A DNA stretch of 64,000 bases. Source: Tubiluchus corallicola (Eukaryota > Priapulida > Priapulimorpha > Priapulimorphida > Tubiluchidae). The translations under genes were made by a program, and so were the position numbers. Numbering within the stretch: the first letter of the stretch is position 1; each line of letters begins with the position of its first letter. The notes beneath the pieces are model-generated. The model was given only the letters and a program-made list of their open reading frames with translations, had not been told where the DNA came from and did no database searches. This document shows positions 1 to 25,400 of this stretch, piece after piece. The stretch is from positions 186,001 to 250,000 of the forward strand of contig JAQGDQ010000158.1 in assembly GCA_030141605.1 (NCBI GenBank), given 5' to 3'.

Positions 1-13241
<13,241 letters not shown>

Positions 13242-13858
13242 CGTCAATTTCTTTTCTACACAAGCGTAAGTTTACAGAGAATCAAGTTCACGAAAACCGG
13301 GTATTTGACTTCTTTTACCAGTTTTAAAGTAAAGAAATCAAGCAATAATATTGCCGATGGAAAGATTTTTTTAAATTAACATACTACATCTTTGCGATTT
13401 CATAGAGGCCTAGTTAAGAACGGGTTTAAGTGCAATTTTCTGTCGGTGATTATAAAGCCAATTAAATTAGGACAACGATTAAAGGATAAGCTCTGGCTCC
13501 GACCCACTAGTAAGAGTTTTAAGACCTCCCTCTCTGCTGGTATTAACCTTGTCGTGGTGTGGGTTGTTCCCTGAATGTCAAACGTCTATCACTCAAGAGC
13601 GCCCCTCATTTTTCAGTCAATTGATCATAATTGCTAATAGCCCGTGCCCAGACCACGACCTGTGCTTGGCGTATTATCTAACCGCAGCTTCCGCATCATA
13701 TAATACCTTGCAGGGCGTGGCTGATTAAGTGATGTCGACCAGCAGCCAGGCTGGGATTTGATGAATAATAATTTACCTGCCTCTGTTAAATTAAATGTAG
13801 TAGACTCGTATTGATAAATTTCAGTTCTTGCCATGCAATGCTGATGATTACATTCAAT
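13242..13858. other. Presumed promoter and 5' flank of the PRDM12-like gene
   Basis: This is about 620 bases between the PRDM12-like start codon and the (CT)n tract. I saw no TATA box or clear initiator. A short moderately GC-rich stretch at about 13640-13760 is not assigned. Confidence 0.3.
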
Positions 13859-14410
<552 letters not shown>

Positions 14411-16500
14411 CTCCCCTCCCCGCCTCTCTTTATTCTTCTCTCTGTGTGTAGGATGTCTCCTCTTTACCTCTTTCTAGCTCTCTTACGGACTCATTTTTTG
14501 AGTTTTTTGACCGCTGCTGCTACTTAGCATCTTTCAAGTCAATGATCGCTGAGCTTTCATATTTTCGGCAAACAATTTTAATTGCTTTTTATAGCATATT
14601 ATATTTTCATGATGAGGATTATGCTGTGAATTGGACTACTGACTTACTTTTGGTTTATTGAGCAAAAGGGGACATGCGCAGTTTAGTAATACACAGAAGG
14701 ATATATATATATATATAAGTATTATTTTGTATTTTGTTCGCATTATACAGTTAAGAGTCGTGTATATGAATGGCATTCGGTTATATTCCTAAATTTTTTA
14801 AACTGAATTTAAGCAGTTTTTTGTAAAAACAAACTAATTAAACGACCCATTTAACTTTAACTGATTAACGAAATTCTTAACGCAACAGGAAATTTGAGCT
14901 TCGTTTAGTATCATATGCCACTTATGCCTGTGCGTGGCAGAGGTCAGGTTTTCGGGCGTGATCTAATTTATTTAAGGTGACAGATTGCATTTTTATTTGG
15001 CTAGATCAGTGATCAGCAGGTAGCTAATAATTACTGTTCTAGCCTTTGGCAAAAATAACATGTGGTTTAAATATTGTCAACGTGTATATGGTTTTCTACA
15101 GTGGCATTCATCCTCAGTTACTCACTTACTTAACGTCTGATGCTCACATTCTCATTACACGCTCGTTTTTAAAGGAAAGAACAAGACCCTCAATATGTTG
15201 GGTTTATTTTATTGTTATCATTTAAACTTAGAAAAATACAACAAAGAAATTTTGAATCTACCTATAAATCATAAATTTAAAATATACTACTTCTGAATGG
15301 ATATTTTCAGGTGTGGTAGTTGTTGCCTTTCACTTGAAAATCATTACGTAACTGGGTGACTTTTCGTAAGTGAGTCGTGACTTTTCGTAAGCGCACTGCT
15401 TAAACTAATGCCGCTTAGCTAATGTTCACGCAAAGATATTACAAAATTAACTACCTAATTAATTTGTAAAAACTTATTATAGTTTTGGTGAAGATTGATA
15501 GTGCGCCACGTTTCTTCAGGACGTATGACGTCATTGGAGGAAAAATGGGCACTGAAAATTAAAACATGAAGTGATCGGGACTTTAAAGTGATTTTACTAA
15601 TTACACGAGACGCTTATTGCAGTATTATTACTAAAACCTTCTAACATTTTTCGCGAACATTGAAATAAGGCTAATTTCCCACAAGGCTTGGCCTATCCTT
15701 TAAGGGGAAGAATTAGGAAATTTGGTCACAAGAAATGCGCTGTCTTTTTGTCTTAACAATGTGCAAAAATAAAATTCTCAAGGTAGGGCCAATAAATAAC
15801 TATTGCTGTAATGTGCCATACTTCCATCGATGTTTAGTTACTGTTGCAAGTGTTGACTCTGAACTAAAATGCTCATTTTAATAACAAGAGAACAAAACAA
15901 TGCATTTTTATTACTACACGAATAAAATTATGCTTAATCTATTGAACAAACTCTTTGGTTTTGTGAATACATAACTGACTCATTGAATGCATTGTTTACA
16001 GGCGTTTCACTTGTTTTATACAGAGTCAACTGCAATAGTGTGTCCCACTAAGCTTCTAAGAGGTTGTTTGGTTTTAATAATAAAAACAATACTTTTTTAT
16101 TGTGATGAAAAGTCGCCTAAAAATCCGATACAGGTGTCGCATGTTGGCTTTTCCTCCTTTGATGTGTGCCGCGTCACACTTAAAACGAAGTAGCTAAAAA
16201 TTGGAGAGTTGTAAGGCGAATAACACGGTGTATTCAGTTAATCTGAACGATACATTTTAATTTATTGCTTTGTTCGCTTTATAGATTTAAAGATTTTCAT
16301 GTTTAACTGTAACTGTATTGTTATGTTTTTGTACGTCAGTTTTGAAACCATCAGAGAGCGTGAACTTCTCAACTTTCATCAGTTCCGTCACTAGATACTA
16401 TTCTTTTGTACTATTTCACATTTTTCTATTTCTCACTGCTTAATTATGTTATAGAATTTTAATAATATCTTGCATTTAAAACACCACAATGTAAACAAGA
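14411..16500. other. Intergenic stretch
   Basis: It holds a short (TA)n run at about 14700-14716 and a reverse-oriented family B repeat at about 15520-15650. I recognised no coding exon. Confidence 0.5.
15520..15650 (-). repeat. Interspersed repeat family B, minus-strand copy
   Basis: The reverse complement reads GCAATAAGCGTCTCGTGTAA, then TTTAAAGTCCCGATCAC, then AATGACGTCATACG. This matches 12007-12120 block by block. Confidence 0.65.
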
Positions 16501-16539
16501 TAAAAATATTATTTTGAATCATCTGATGTGAATCTATTT

Positions 16540-16545
16540 TTTATT
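16540..16545 (-). terminator. Possible polyadenylation signal of the glycine-rich gene
   Basis: AATAAA on the minus strand, about 555 bases downstream of the stop codon at 17099. It is a candidate only. Confidence 0.3.
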
Positions 16546-17098
16546 ACGTTACAACTATAAATGCAACAATATGAACAAATAAATCTAACCAAAACACCTT
16601 TACTTATAATCTGTTATAGAAACAAGAACTATAAGATCATGTGACATAATAACAACAACTAATTTTAACAGCAAAACTGGTAAACTGTAAAAACAAATAG
16701 TACACATTTATATAAAAAAAATTGAACATTAGCTAAAATTGCAAAAACTTTGTAAAACTAAGTAGGTCTGTTACAATTGCATGTACACGCTAGAAAAATG
16801 AGGCAATTGTATGTAAAATATAGTAATTATAAATCTAGTAATATTTACAGCAAACGTTCCTAAATTGAAAATGACAGGTCCTTACTTAAAGGTATTCTGA
16901 TATTTCTGAGCAAATGTCGGAAAACAGTTAGAGTCTTTGGCATAGAATCGAACCTACAACCCCACTGATGTACACGTAAATAGATCATTGGTGCGAGCTT
17001 ACAATTCGAAAACAATAAAGGATTGACGAAAGGGGGGCGATTGTTTATGACTGTGTAGGTTCTTAACACAAACTACAGTCTAATGATGGCTATTTTCA

Positions 17099-18668
17099 TT
17101 AATGGCCGTATCCACCAGTACTAACTTCTTTAAACCAACCAGCCCGTAAATTACCATATTTGTCTCTTATTATAATGAATTTTCCTCTGTGCTCTTCTTC
17201 TTCCCCTTCTTCGTATCCATCATCACCATCTGTTTTTATTACAAAGATCTTCGCTCCGTCGCCGTATCCACTAGATCCACCTCCATAACCGCCTCCACTT
17301 TTTCCATATCCCACACTTCCGTATCCACCTCCTCTGCCATGCCCACTATAACCTCCATAACCCCCTCCACCTCCATAACCGCCTCCACCTCCATAACCCC
17401 CGGAGCTTTTTCCACCTCCGACAGTTATAATCTTGTAGCCTCCACCGTTGCCATAACCTGGATCGGCTGCATAGGCTAGAGCCACAATTGCCTGAAAAAA
17501 AGACAAATGTGTTAGGCTAAGGCCCGCACAGACATCTAGGACACTCACACGGAATTTGAAAATCATTGTTTTCCGTGTTTGTCGTTTCCATGTCGTCCGC
17601 ACAGAAAGCGACGTACACGCACGGACCCGCATTTTAATTGTCAAACATATTTTCTGTGGACGTGAAAATTCATTTCTACAAACGCTGTAGAATTTAGATT
17701 CGTCCTCTGTGATGAAATGAGCCTAAATACAGTCACAGAGAATTCACAAGACAGGTGTGAATTGGAATAGTTTTTGAGGTCACTGGTGATGAACAAACAT
17801 TTAGTTTTTGATATTAGTTTTACTTTTTTCAGCGTTTCCGCAAATTTGGGTCTGATTGTGCGATTATCTGTTTAACACATTTTGTCAAGTTTATGATAAA
17901 TATTTAAACACGCTATTGTGTCAGAATTTCTACTCTGTCAATTTGGTTTGTTCTTATTGCAACACATATAGGTCTTTTGCACTTTCTCAACATTGTATTG
18001 CATGATATATTTGCATGTATAGTTACAGTAATACGAAAACCGCGTAATGAGTACGGAAACCACTTTTGCGGACATAAAACGTGCGAGCAGAAAAATCTGT
18101 GTGTGTACGTGTCTGTGTGGACGCAGTGTGAACGCGGCTCAAGTCTTAAGGTACATTCACATTTATTCTAAAGATCACTTGTAATTTATAGTTTGCCACT
18201 AGTAGCGATGAAGTTTGTTTATTGTATGAGTCATTGGAAGGTGTGAATCAATCCGTAACAATGTTCGTAATCGTACATTACTTACTAGACCTAAAGCCCA
18301 AAAATTTTGTGAAATCAAAACTGCAAACTAATTATGCAAATTATTGGAAAAAATGTCAGCAAAGAAACTGGTAAAAATCTTAACGAAATCTGTACATTGT
18401 ATTGAACATTGTATTGTGTTGTTCGTCAATAAACTATAATTATATTACTTAACCCAAGAATTATTCAATTTTCATTAACCATTTTATTAACCTTATTAGA
18501 ATTTATCGTTTACGCTGTTTTCCTGTAATTATATTGACTGTATACTATTTGCACTGCGGCAATGATGTGATTATAAATATTGCCGAAATCTGTAATTTTT
18601 CTACGTAATGTTTGTGAAATTAAATCACTCACCGCTAGTAAAATTAGAAGAATCACTCCCTTCATCAT
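17099..18668 (-). CDS. Secreted glycine-rich protein, 142 aa, two coding exons
   Basis: Coding exons are 18668-18633 (12 codons) and 17491-17099, joined at GCG|GTGAGT and TTTTTTTCAG|GCA in phase 0. The start MMKGVILLILLA joined to AIVALAYA makes a typical signal peptide, cleaved probably after residue 18 or 20. Residues 24-91 are Gly/Tyr/Ser repeats (GGYGGGGGYGG type). Then come KIFVIKTDGDD, an acidic stretch EEGEEEE, and KFIIIRDKYGN before the C terminus ...GGYGH. A motif of lysine plus beta-branched or aromatic residues occurs three times (residues 32-36, 93-97, 116-120). Such proteins occur in cuticles, shells, silks and mucus, but I do not recognise the family. A TATA box and a non-coding first exon lie upstream. 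Confidence 0.75.
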
Positions 18669-18684
18669 GTGTAAATCAAACTTT

Positions 18685-19450
18685 CTGAAAAAAATAAGGC
18701 AAAAAGCTATTTATGCTGCTAACAAATACGTTGCGTCCATCTTTCGATGCACTCAGTTATAATATATTTCAGAATATTTTTTGCATTTTCAATATCACTT
18801 GTTACCAGAGTTAAAAATACTAAGAGAAGTCTTAGAAAGTTTTATGGAAAGGCATAATTCTATAGAAAACTTTGGAAGGAGTTTACAATTTCCCATGCAA
18901 TATGAATACTCTAGCCCTAATCCTAATCCTAATCCTAATCTTAATCCACTTAACGAACTAATTTCTTGTGCGTGGGGTATTGTACGTTTTAGCTAAAACT
19001 TTTTATAAATGTAAAGAGGTGATTATAGACCACTTTCAAGTTTTACCAGTCTCTGTACTGACCATGTTCTCAATGGCATCAGAACGATATTATACTTGAT
19101 TTGCAAGCGAAGGTTATGTGAAAGTAGGTTCAAAACGAGAAATGTATATCTATAATCGAACAACATAAGAGGGGCCTTTATTGTCACATATAGATAGTAA
19201 TAACGCTCACTACTTCGGAATGTAAAAAATCGAATCAAATTGATACTCCTGAATTAGAACTTCAATTTCAACTTGAATTAAAACTGAATTAAATCTTCGA
19301 TACAATTTAATGTGAATCAAGTCAAATCTTTAATTGTATTGACTTAAATCTTAGATCTAAATCTTAGATACAAAAATAAAGCAGCGTACGTAAACTAGAT
19401 TGCACTTACCTTTATGAGAAAACTGCTGCTTTGCGTGGCAAATTGCGTCT
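18685..19450 (-). other. 5' UTR exon and first intron of the glycine-rich gene
   Basis: A non-coding exon runs from about 19445 to 19410 and ends CATAAAG|GTAAGTGC. The intron then ends TTATTTTTTTCAG before 18684, leaving 16 untranslated bases ahead of the ATG at 18668. The intron contains a short CCTAAT repeat at about 18915-18940. Confidence 0.6.
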
Positions 19451-19473
19451 CTGTTTATTTGATAGCCTGCGCC

Positions 19474-19481
19474 TTTATATA
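19474..19481 (-). promoter_or_regulatory. TATA box of the glycine-rich gene
   Basis: The minus strand reads CCATATATAAAGGCGC. A strong TATA box here puts transcription start about 30 bases downstream, near 19445, just inside the inferred non-coding exon that ends at the GTAAGT donor. Confidence 0.65.
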
Positions 19482-20032
19482 TGGGTCCTGATGGCCCAAA
19501 TTTTTGACGGCGAGCTCTCACTTTCTTGACTTTGTTTTTAAATGGGCAGGTGACAGACGTGGTTAATTAGTATAGACGACAAAACACGGTTAAAGTAAGT
19601 GATGGTGATAGCATACATGCCTATACTGACCGATATTAACTTAAAAATAAGATTTCGTGTCGAACGCCAGAAGCCGTATTTAACACGAATATTTTCTTCT
19701 ATTCAGCTATAAGGTTTTGGTTGCTAAAACACGATAATTAGGCTCATTGTTAACCCACGACATTTATCTATCGAATACAATAAGTACCACCACTTGTTAC
19801 TTTTCTAAGTTAATGGACGTTTAATTCATCCACGACAAAAACTTCAAAAAAATGTATCAGCAAGTTTTTAGAGAATTGTTGAAATTTACAACTTGAGAGA
19901 TATTTTTGACTGAAATTGAATGGCGCCATTGAAATTTACATAATTTAAATAAAGAATTAAATCATGTCTGTCAGATAACAACAGAGAAACTGAAGGTGGC
20001 AGCACTAGTACAATTATATAAAGTACTATTGA

Positions 20033-21367
20033 AGAAATTTTGGTACCGGGAAAATTTGGTACTAGGAATTTTTGGTACGCGGTAATTTTGGTACTGATAA
20101 ATTTTGACCATAATCTTAGGTACCAAGATTTTTTGGTACTAAGAAAATGTGATAGCAGGATTGTTTACTACTAAGAAATATTGGTACAAGGAAGTTTTGG
20201 TACGAGGAAAATATGGTATGAGGAAAATTTGATACTAAGAAGGTTTGGTACTTGACAACTTGGTATTAAAGGAAAAAGAGAGCATTTTATACTATATCTC
20301 AGTATAAAATTATTGTTTCAACTGCAAAATAAAGAAGTTTATTCAGCAGGGAGGAAATCTGGTACTAAGAAAGTTTGCTTTGTTGAAAATTTCATATAAC
20401 ATTAAACTGTAATCAATAGTGCATGACAGCTTGAATTTTACCCGTGATTATCCCATCCATGTAGGCACAATTAAGAATTCCTTCAGCAAAAATGAAAGGT
20501 CTTCAACTCACCAAGCAAATTTTCCAAAAAGCTCGGTAAATTTTTTAAACATTATCACTTTCTCTGTTTTTTTTACAAAAATTATCAAACTGAGATAAGA
20601 ACATGGCAGTGATGGCTAATGATATCTCAGGACAGAAACGTCCTGCATAAGCACAGTTTGGTTTCCCGAGAGACCCATAGTATGGAGTGAGTACTGTACT
20701 TCTTGATGATGACGATTATGATGATGATAACAAAAGCAGCAAGCAAGAACGAACACACAACAAGAACAACAACATCAGTAGCAACAACAATAGCAACAAC
20801 TGTAGCAGCAACAACAACAATGACATCAACAATAACAGTAATAAAACCACAAAAGTAACTATGGTGACATGGTTACAGCAATAATGATGATAATGGTGAT
20901 CATGATGAAGGTGGTGGTGGTGGCGATGGCGATGGTGGTAATCTTAACGAAAGAGCGAGCAAGAAACAGACAAACAACAACGACAATGTCAAATAACAAA
21001 CAACAGATAAACAAAGAGGAAGCTAACAAAAAAACGAATAAAAACATATGCAACAATATGAAGCTCTATAACTTGTTCGAGTTCGTTATGTAAAACATAA
21101 TTTCATAGTACCAAACTTTACTTGTACATGTACCGTACATTCTCTGTACCGAATTTTCCTTGAACTAAACTTTCTGAGTATTAAACTTTCCTAGTACCAA
21201 ACTTATTTCTTACCATTTTTACATTGTAACAAATTTTTCCTGTACCAAAATTACCGCCTACCAAAAATTCCTAGTACCAAATTTTCCTGGCAGCAAAATT
21301 TCCTCGTACCAAATATTACCTGTACCAAACTTATCTCTACCAAATTTACTAGTACCAAACTTGCCGC
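20033..21367. mobile_element. Foldback structure 1: inverted arrays of a degenerate GGTAC unit
   Basis: The left arm, about 20033-20380, is a degenerate tandem array with a unit near TTGGTACnnGGAAAAT. The right arm, about 21107-21367, carries the same units in reverse complement and in matching order. For example, the left TACTAGGAATTTTTGGTA is matched on the right by TACCAAAAATTCCTAGTA. The roughly 730-base centre holds AAC- and GAT-rich trinucleotide repeats (20690-20950). Arms built of subrepeats are characteristic of foldback transposons. Confidence 0.65.
20690..20945. repeat. Imperfect trinucleotide repeats (GAT, AAC, GGT)
   Basis: GATGATGAC, then (AACAAC)n with AGC, then GATGATGG and GGTGGTGG. 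Overlapping open frames rich in Asn, Ser or Ile are repeat artefacts. Confidence 0.85.
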
Positions 21368-21523
21368 GCACCCTTTGAGCTATGGGCACTGGGTAGTGGC
21401 GCAGTTTTAACGATACTATTGAATACTACAAATTGTGGTAGTCGGTAGAGACGTATTCCAGTTGAGGCTGTGTAGAGCCAATCTCTGCAGAAGTACAGTA
21501 GCGATAGTGTTTGTTGGTGCGCG

Positions 21524-22425
21524 GTAAAAATGGGACGGTAAAATGGCACAGGAAAAAAAGACACAGGTAAAAATGGCAAAGTAGGAAAAAGGCAAATATG
21601 TTATATTGATACCATTGATTTCTAGAATCCGCTCAGTAGGAAGCAGATCTCTGCCAAAGCCGAACTATCCTAAGTTAACTTGTCTGATTCCTTTGATTAG
21701 AAAAATTGAACACAAAGATAAACAAGCAAGCACACAAAAATGTGCCTGCATTGGTATTACATAGACTAGCAAAAGTCTCACAAAACATTTGTTCTTTAAG
21801 TAGATTTATAATCAATAATGCACAAATGTTCCACATAGTATATATCTATCTTTGTAACCATTATATTGTCGATGGTAATAGAGAGACAAATATACGTATT
21901 CACTTAAATTAAGTTACCTTATAAGGCTATAAAGGTTATAGACAGCGTTACACAGTTTTACAAGTGAGAATTACTCGAAACAGAAATGGAATTAACTCGA
22001 GTACGTTGTTTGTCCAGGTGGAGGTAGCGAAAACAACTAAACACTCCCTCTGAGACCTCCAAGAAGTGTTTCACGAATGTGTTTTTTTTTGTACGTAGTG
22101 TTCGGTTAAGTTTTCCAAAAAAGATTCCCATTTTGGCACTAAATATACCCGCCTTCTCCACAAAGTTTTATGGAAATCTGTTAGGTAGTTATTGCGTAAT
22201 AGTCTTACTGCCATAACAGACAAAAACAGCCAAGTAAACAGACAACAAACTGTGTTGAAGCATAACTTCCTTGGTAGAGGTAAAAATAACTAAAATAATT
22301 ATCCCCCGCCGTAATCCTAACCCTAAACTCTTATTTTACTAACAATGCCATTTTTGCTGTGCCACTTTTACCTATTTTCCCATTTGTGCCATTTTTTCCT
22401 GTGCCATTTTTACCTACGTTCGTGT
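21524..22425. mobile_element. Foldback structure 2: inverted GGTAAAAATGGCACAGG-type units
   Basis: The left arm, about 21524-21598, reads GGTAAAATGGCACAGG and GGTAAAAATGGCAAAG. The right arm, about 22346-22425, reads in reverse complement GGTAAAAATGGCACAGG and GGTAAAAGTGGCACAG. It sits directly beside foldback structure 1 and has the same style of short GGTA-led subrepeats with a different unit. Confidence 0.6.
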
Positions 22426-22490
22426 TTGTTTCCTCGATTCGTTTCTTGTATTCATCTTAGGTGGCGCTGCAATAATAAATTTTTATAAAC

Positions 22491-25400
22491 ATGGCGACTA
22501 GGTTAGGTAAAATTTTCGTGAATCTCATAAAGTCTGGGAAATGTTCATTTAAAGCGTGTCGTAGAACGTTTTATACATACTCCTCTGAACCTTTTCACCC
22601 TCTTCCTAACAAAGTACCCACATGGAGGACGGCAGAAGAAGCGATAGCTGTGGTTAAGTCACGTAAGTATGCTCTAAATCTTCTGCTACTCCTCATTGCT
22701 ATGAATTTAAGGCCTATTTGTTTAACGTCATTTGTTGTCAAATGCTTGAGTCCATTATGTGGCATGAGGTACTTCTATTTCTTGTCAATATGAGCGTACT
22801 TGCTAAAATCAGTACTGCTCTTTACCAAATCGCTCTGTTGTAACCAATTTTTTTCCTGTTTAAACGAATGGACTAAATTTTTTAGTGATCCATATTTACC
22901 TGGTATTGATATATTGTGCTTAGACTTTAGAAAGCGTTTGACTCAGTGCTTCTAAGTGTTTCAGTTAAGTGTTTCCACTTAAAATTACTCAGTGACATTG
23001 AAAATTGACAGGCGATGCAACCACATGAGTTAAAAGGCTAAACAAATGAAATATTGTTTACATTAATTTGTACTTGTAGTTCCGAATCCGGTATAATTAT
23101 ACAGATCCAGATCCGATTCGGAACTGGCAAAAATGGATCCGATGCATTCATATCATTAAGTGAATAAAAGGTGTCAACAGGTCAGCGTCGTTAAAACAAA
23201 GCATCGCCAAATGAGAATCGTTAAGCGAGGACGTACTGTATTGATAGGGCCTATTCTCACAGTTCCTTTGCATTCCTTCCGGACAAATTATAATTTGGAC
23301 GCATGATTACTTGTTGAACCATTTATGTTTATGTTTGCTGTATAAAGTGAAAATTTGATGAAAAAATATTAACTAAAATAGCTAACTAGTGCTTTTAGTT
23401 AAAATTCAGATGTAATACCAGATCCGCTGTCATTCAGACTGCTGTATAGAAAATTCAGTTTGACGGAAGGAGTGGCTGACAAAATACCTTTCATACATTT
23501 GCCACATTTTGCTTACATCTTGTAATTAGATTTAATTTAATTTTATTTTATTTTATCATACATACATGTACACACACTAAGTTTCTGCTTAATGATTCCC
23601 CGTATAGTGACAATTTGGCTTGTCTTTTAGTGATAATCAATTCATTTTGTCTTAGTGATAACGAATTACAAACTTATGATATGTTTTCTCTTCTAACAAC
23701 TAACTAATGCTTCAACAGAATTCAGTGATACTAGAAATCCAATATTTTGGGTATTAATACTTTAAGACAGCTCATCTTGCACAGACAGAGACGGAGATAA
23801 TGTTCTGTGAAATTCAACAAAGCTCTCCTTTTATTAACTTCAAACAAATTATACTACTATGGTGCAAAACTGAGAACCAAAACCAATAGACCTGTTGAAG
23901 TTCAGAATTTCTCACAGTAGAGTAACATGCAACAATTTTTACCTTTTGATAAACAATGGATGCATCAATGTAAGCAGTAAAACGCTTAAAAAATAGATTT
24001 GCATGAGCTAAGCATTATAGATTTTGCCCCCCTCGTATTTTTCAAGAACGTATTATCGTCTTTAAGTGGGAATTTCCTGCATACTAATGCATTAGCTATA
24101 TCGAGGTGCCTTAATTTGGAAAGAAAATGATGCATAACTACAAAAATAAACCAAGCAATTGCTAAACAAATACTCAGGTTACAGTACTGTAATAATATTT
24201 AGAAAATGAAGCAAAACCAAAAAAAGTGACTATGCAGTCACTACAGGTGTACATAGAAAAGAAAATGAAAATACACATCATTATGGACCGATTATTTATT
24301 TTTTTATTTTGTAATCTTCAAAGTACAATACACGAGTGAAAAGAGAGTTAAAACGTGAAATAAAATATTAAAGGATTACTACAAAAACTGCAAACTAAAA
24401 CAAAGTGATAATAATAATATAAGTAGAAGATTCCCGTAAAAACACAAAGAACTAAAATAGCTACTTACAAGTGTCTGTTAAAAAGTAAAAATTTGCTAAA
24501 ATCAACATGGCATAGGCCGTTTCTTAAATAATTTTCAGTTGCCAGCATTTACAGTTAGAGCATCATTCACATATGGTGGTAGTTTATGCCACAAACTTAC
24601 AACTCTGTTGCTGCAGAAATGTTTAAAGCAATTAAGCAAGATTATGTTGAATATCCCAATAGCATTTCTATTTACATGTGGAGAAGGGGCTTGTTTCTAA
24701 AAACCACAACTAAATCAATCCCTAATTAACCTCTCTAGTCATTCCGAACCATCCTGAAGAGCTTTGATAAAATCATAATTTGCAAGACTTTTGCATTGCA
24801 TATTTCAAGATGAACACAATTCAAAACTCTGGCAAATGTGCCTAAGCATAATTACTTAGCATATCTGATAAGTCCCACAATTGTGCAAGTAAAGTTTTGA
24901 ACATTTATAGAATCTAGAGTCTAGTGTGAACAAAAACACAATTTCGTGTTTATAAGTGTTTAAATTAAAGATATGTGGGAATGTGAGTCCCTAGAATTAG
25001 AGTCAGAGTGGACTTCAATCACTAGTGTTCACGGTTTAGTTAGTGCACAAGGTTTTAGCAAGTTATAATTTTGTACGATGTCACCACCAAGGATTGTTCG
25101 CCACTGTTCTTTCATTGAAATTTTTCCTCAGTTTTATTGCATGCTTCAAAGTTTTTTCCCTGACATATCTTTATGAAACATAAGTGAAGTGTGATATATA
25201 TAGCTGATGGTGCTTTAAAATTAAAGAACTGGAGCTACAAAGAGCTATTTGCAGTTAAATAAAAGTATACGTGTTGTTTTAGCTAATCTAGTAAGACTGT
25301 ATTTGCAGAACTGACAAGATAAATGTGGAGGCTTTGTCTGGAGTTGTATAATGATATTTACACTTGGCATAAATTTCTTTTAATTCTTAGATCTACATTT

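Noticed and set aside
17189-17479. 96-codon Ser/Thr-rich plus-strand frame
   Set aside because: Shadow of the glycine-rich repeats encoded on the minus strand.
18910-18945. CCTAAT repeats as an interstitial telomere
   Set aside because: Only about five imperfect units, and not the animal TTAGGG/CCCTAA sequence.
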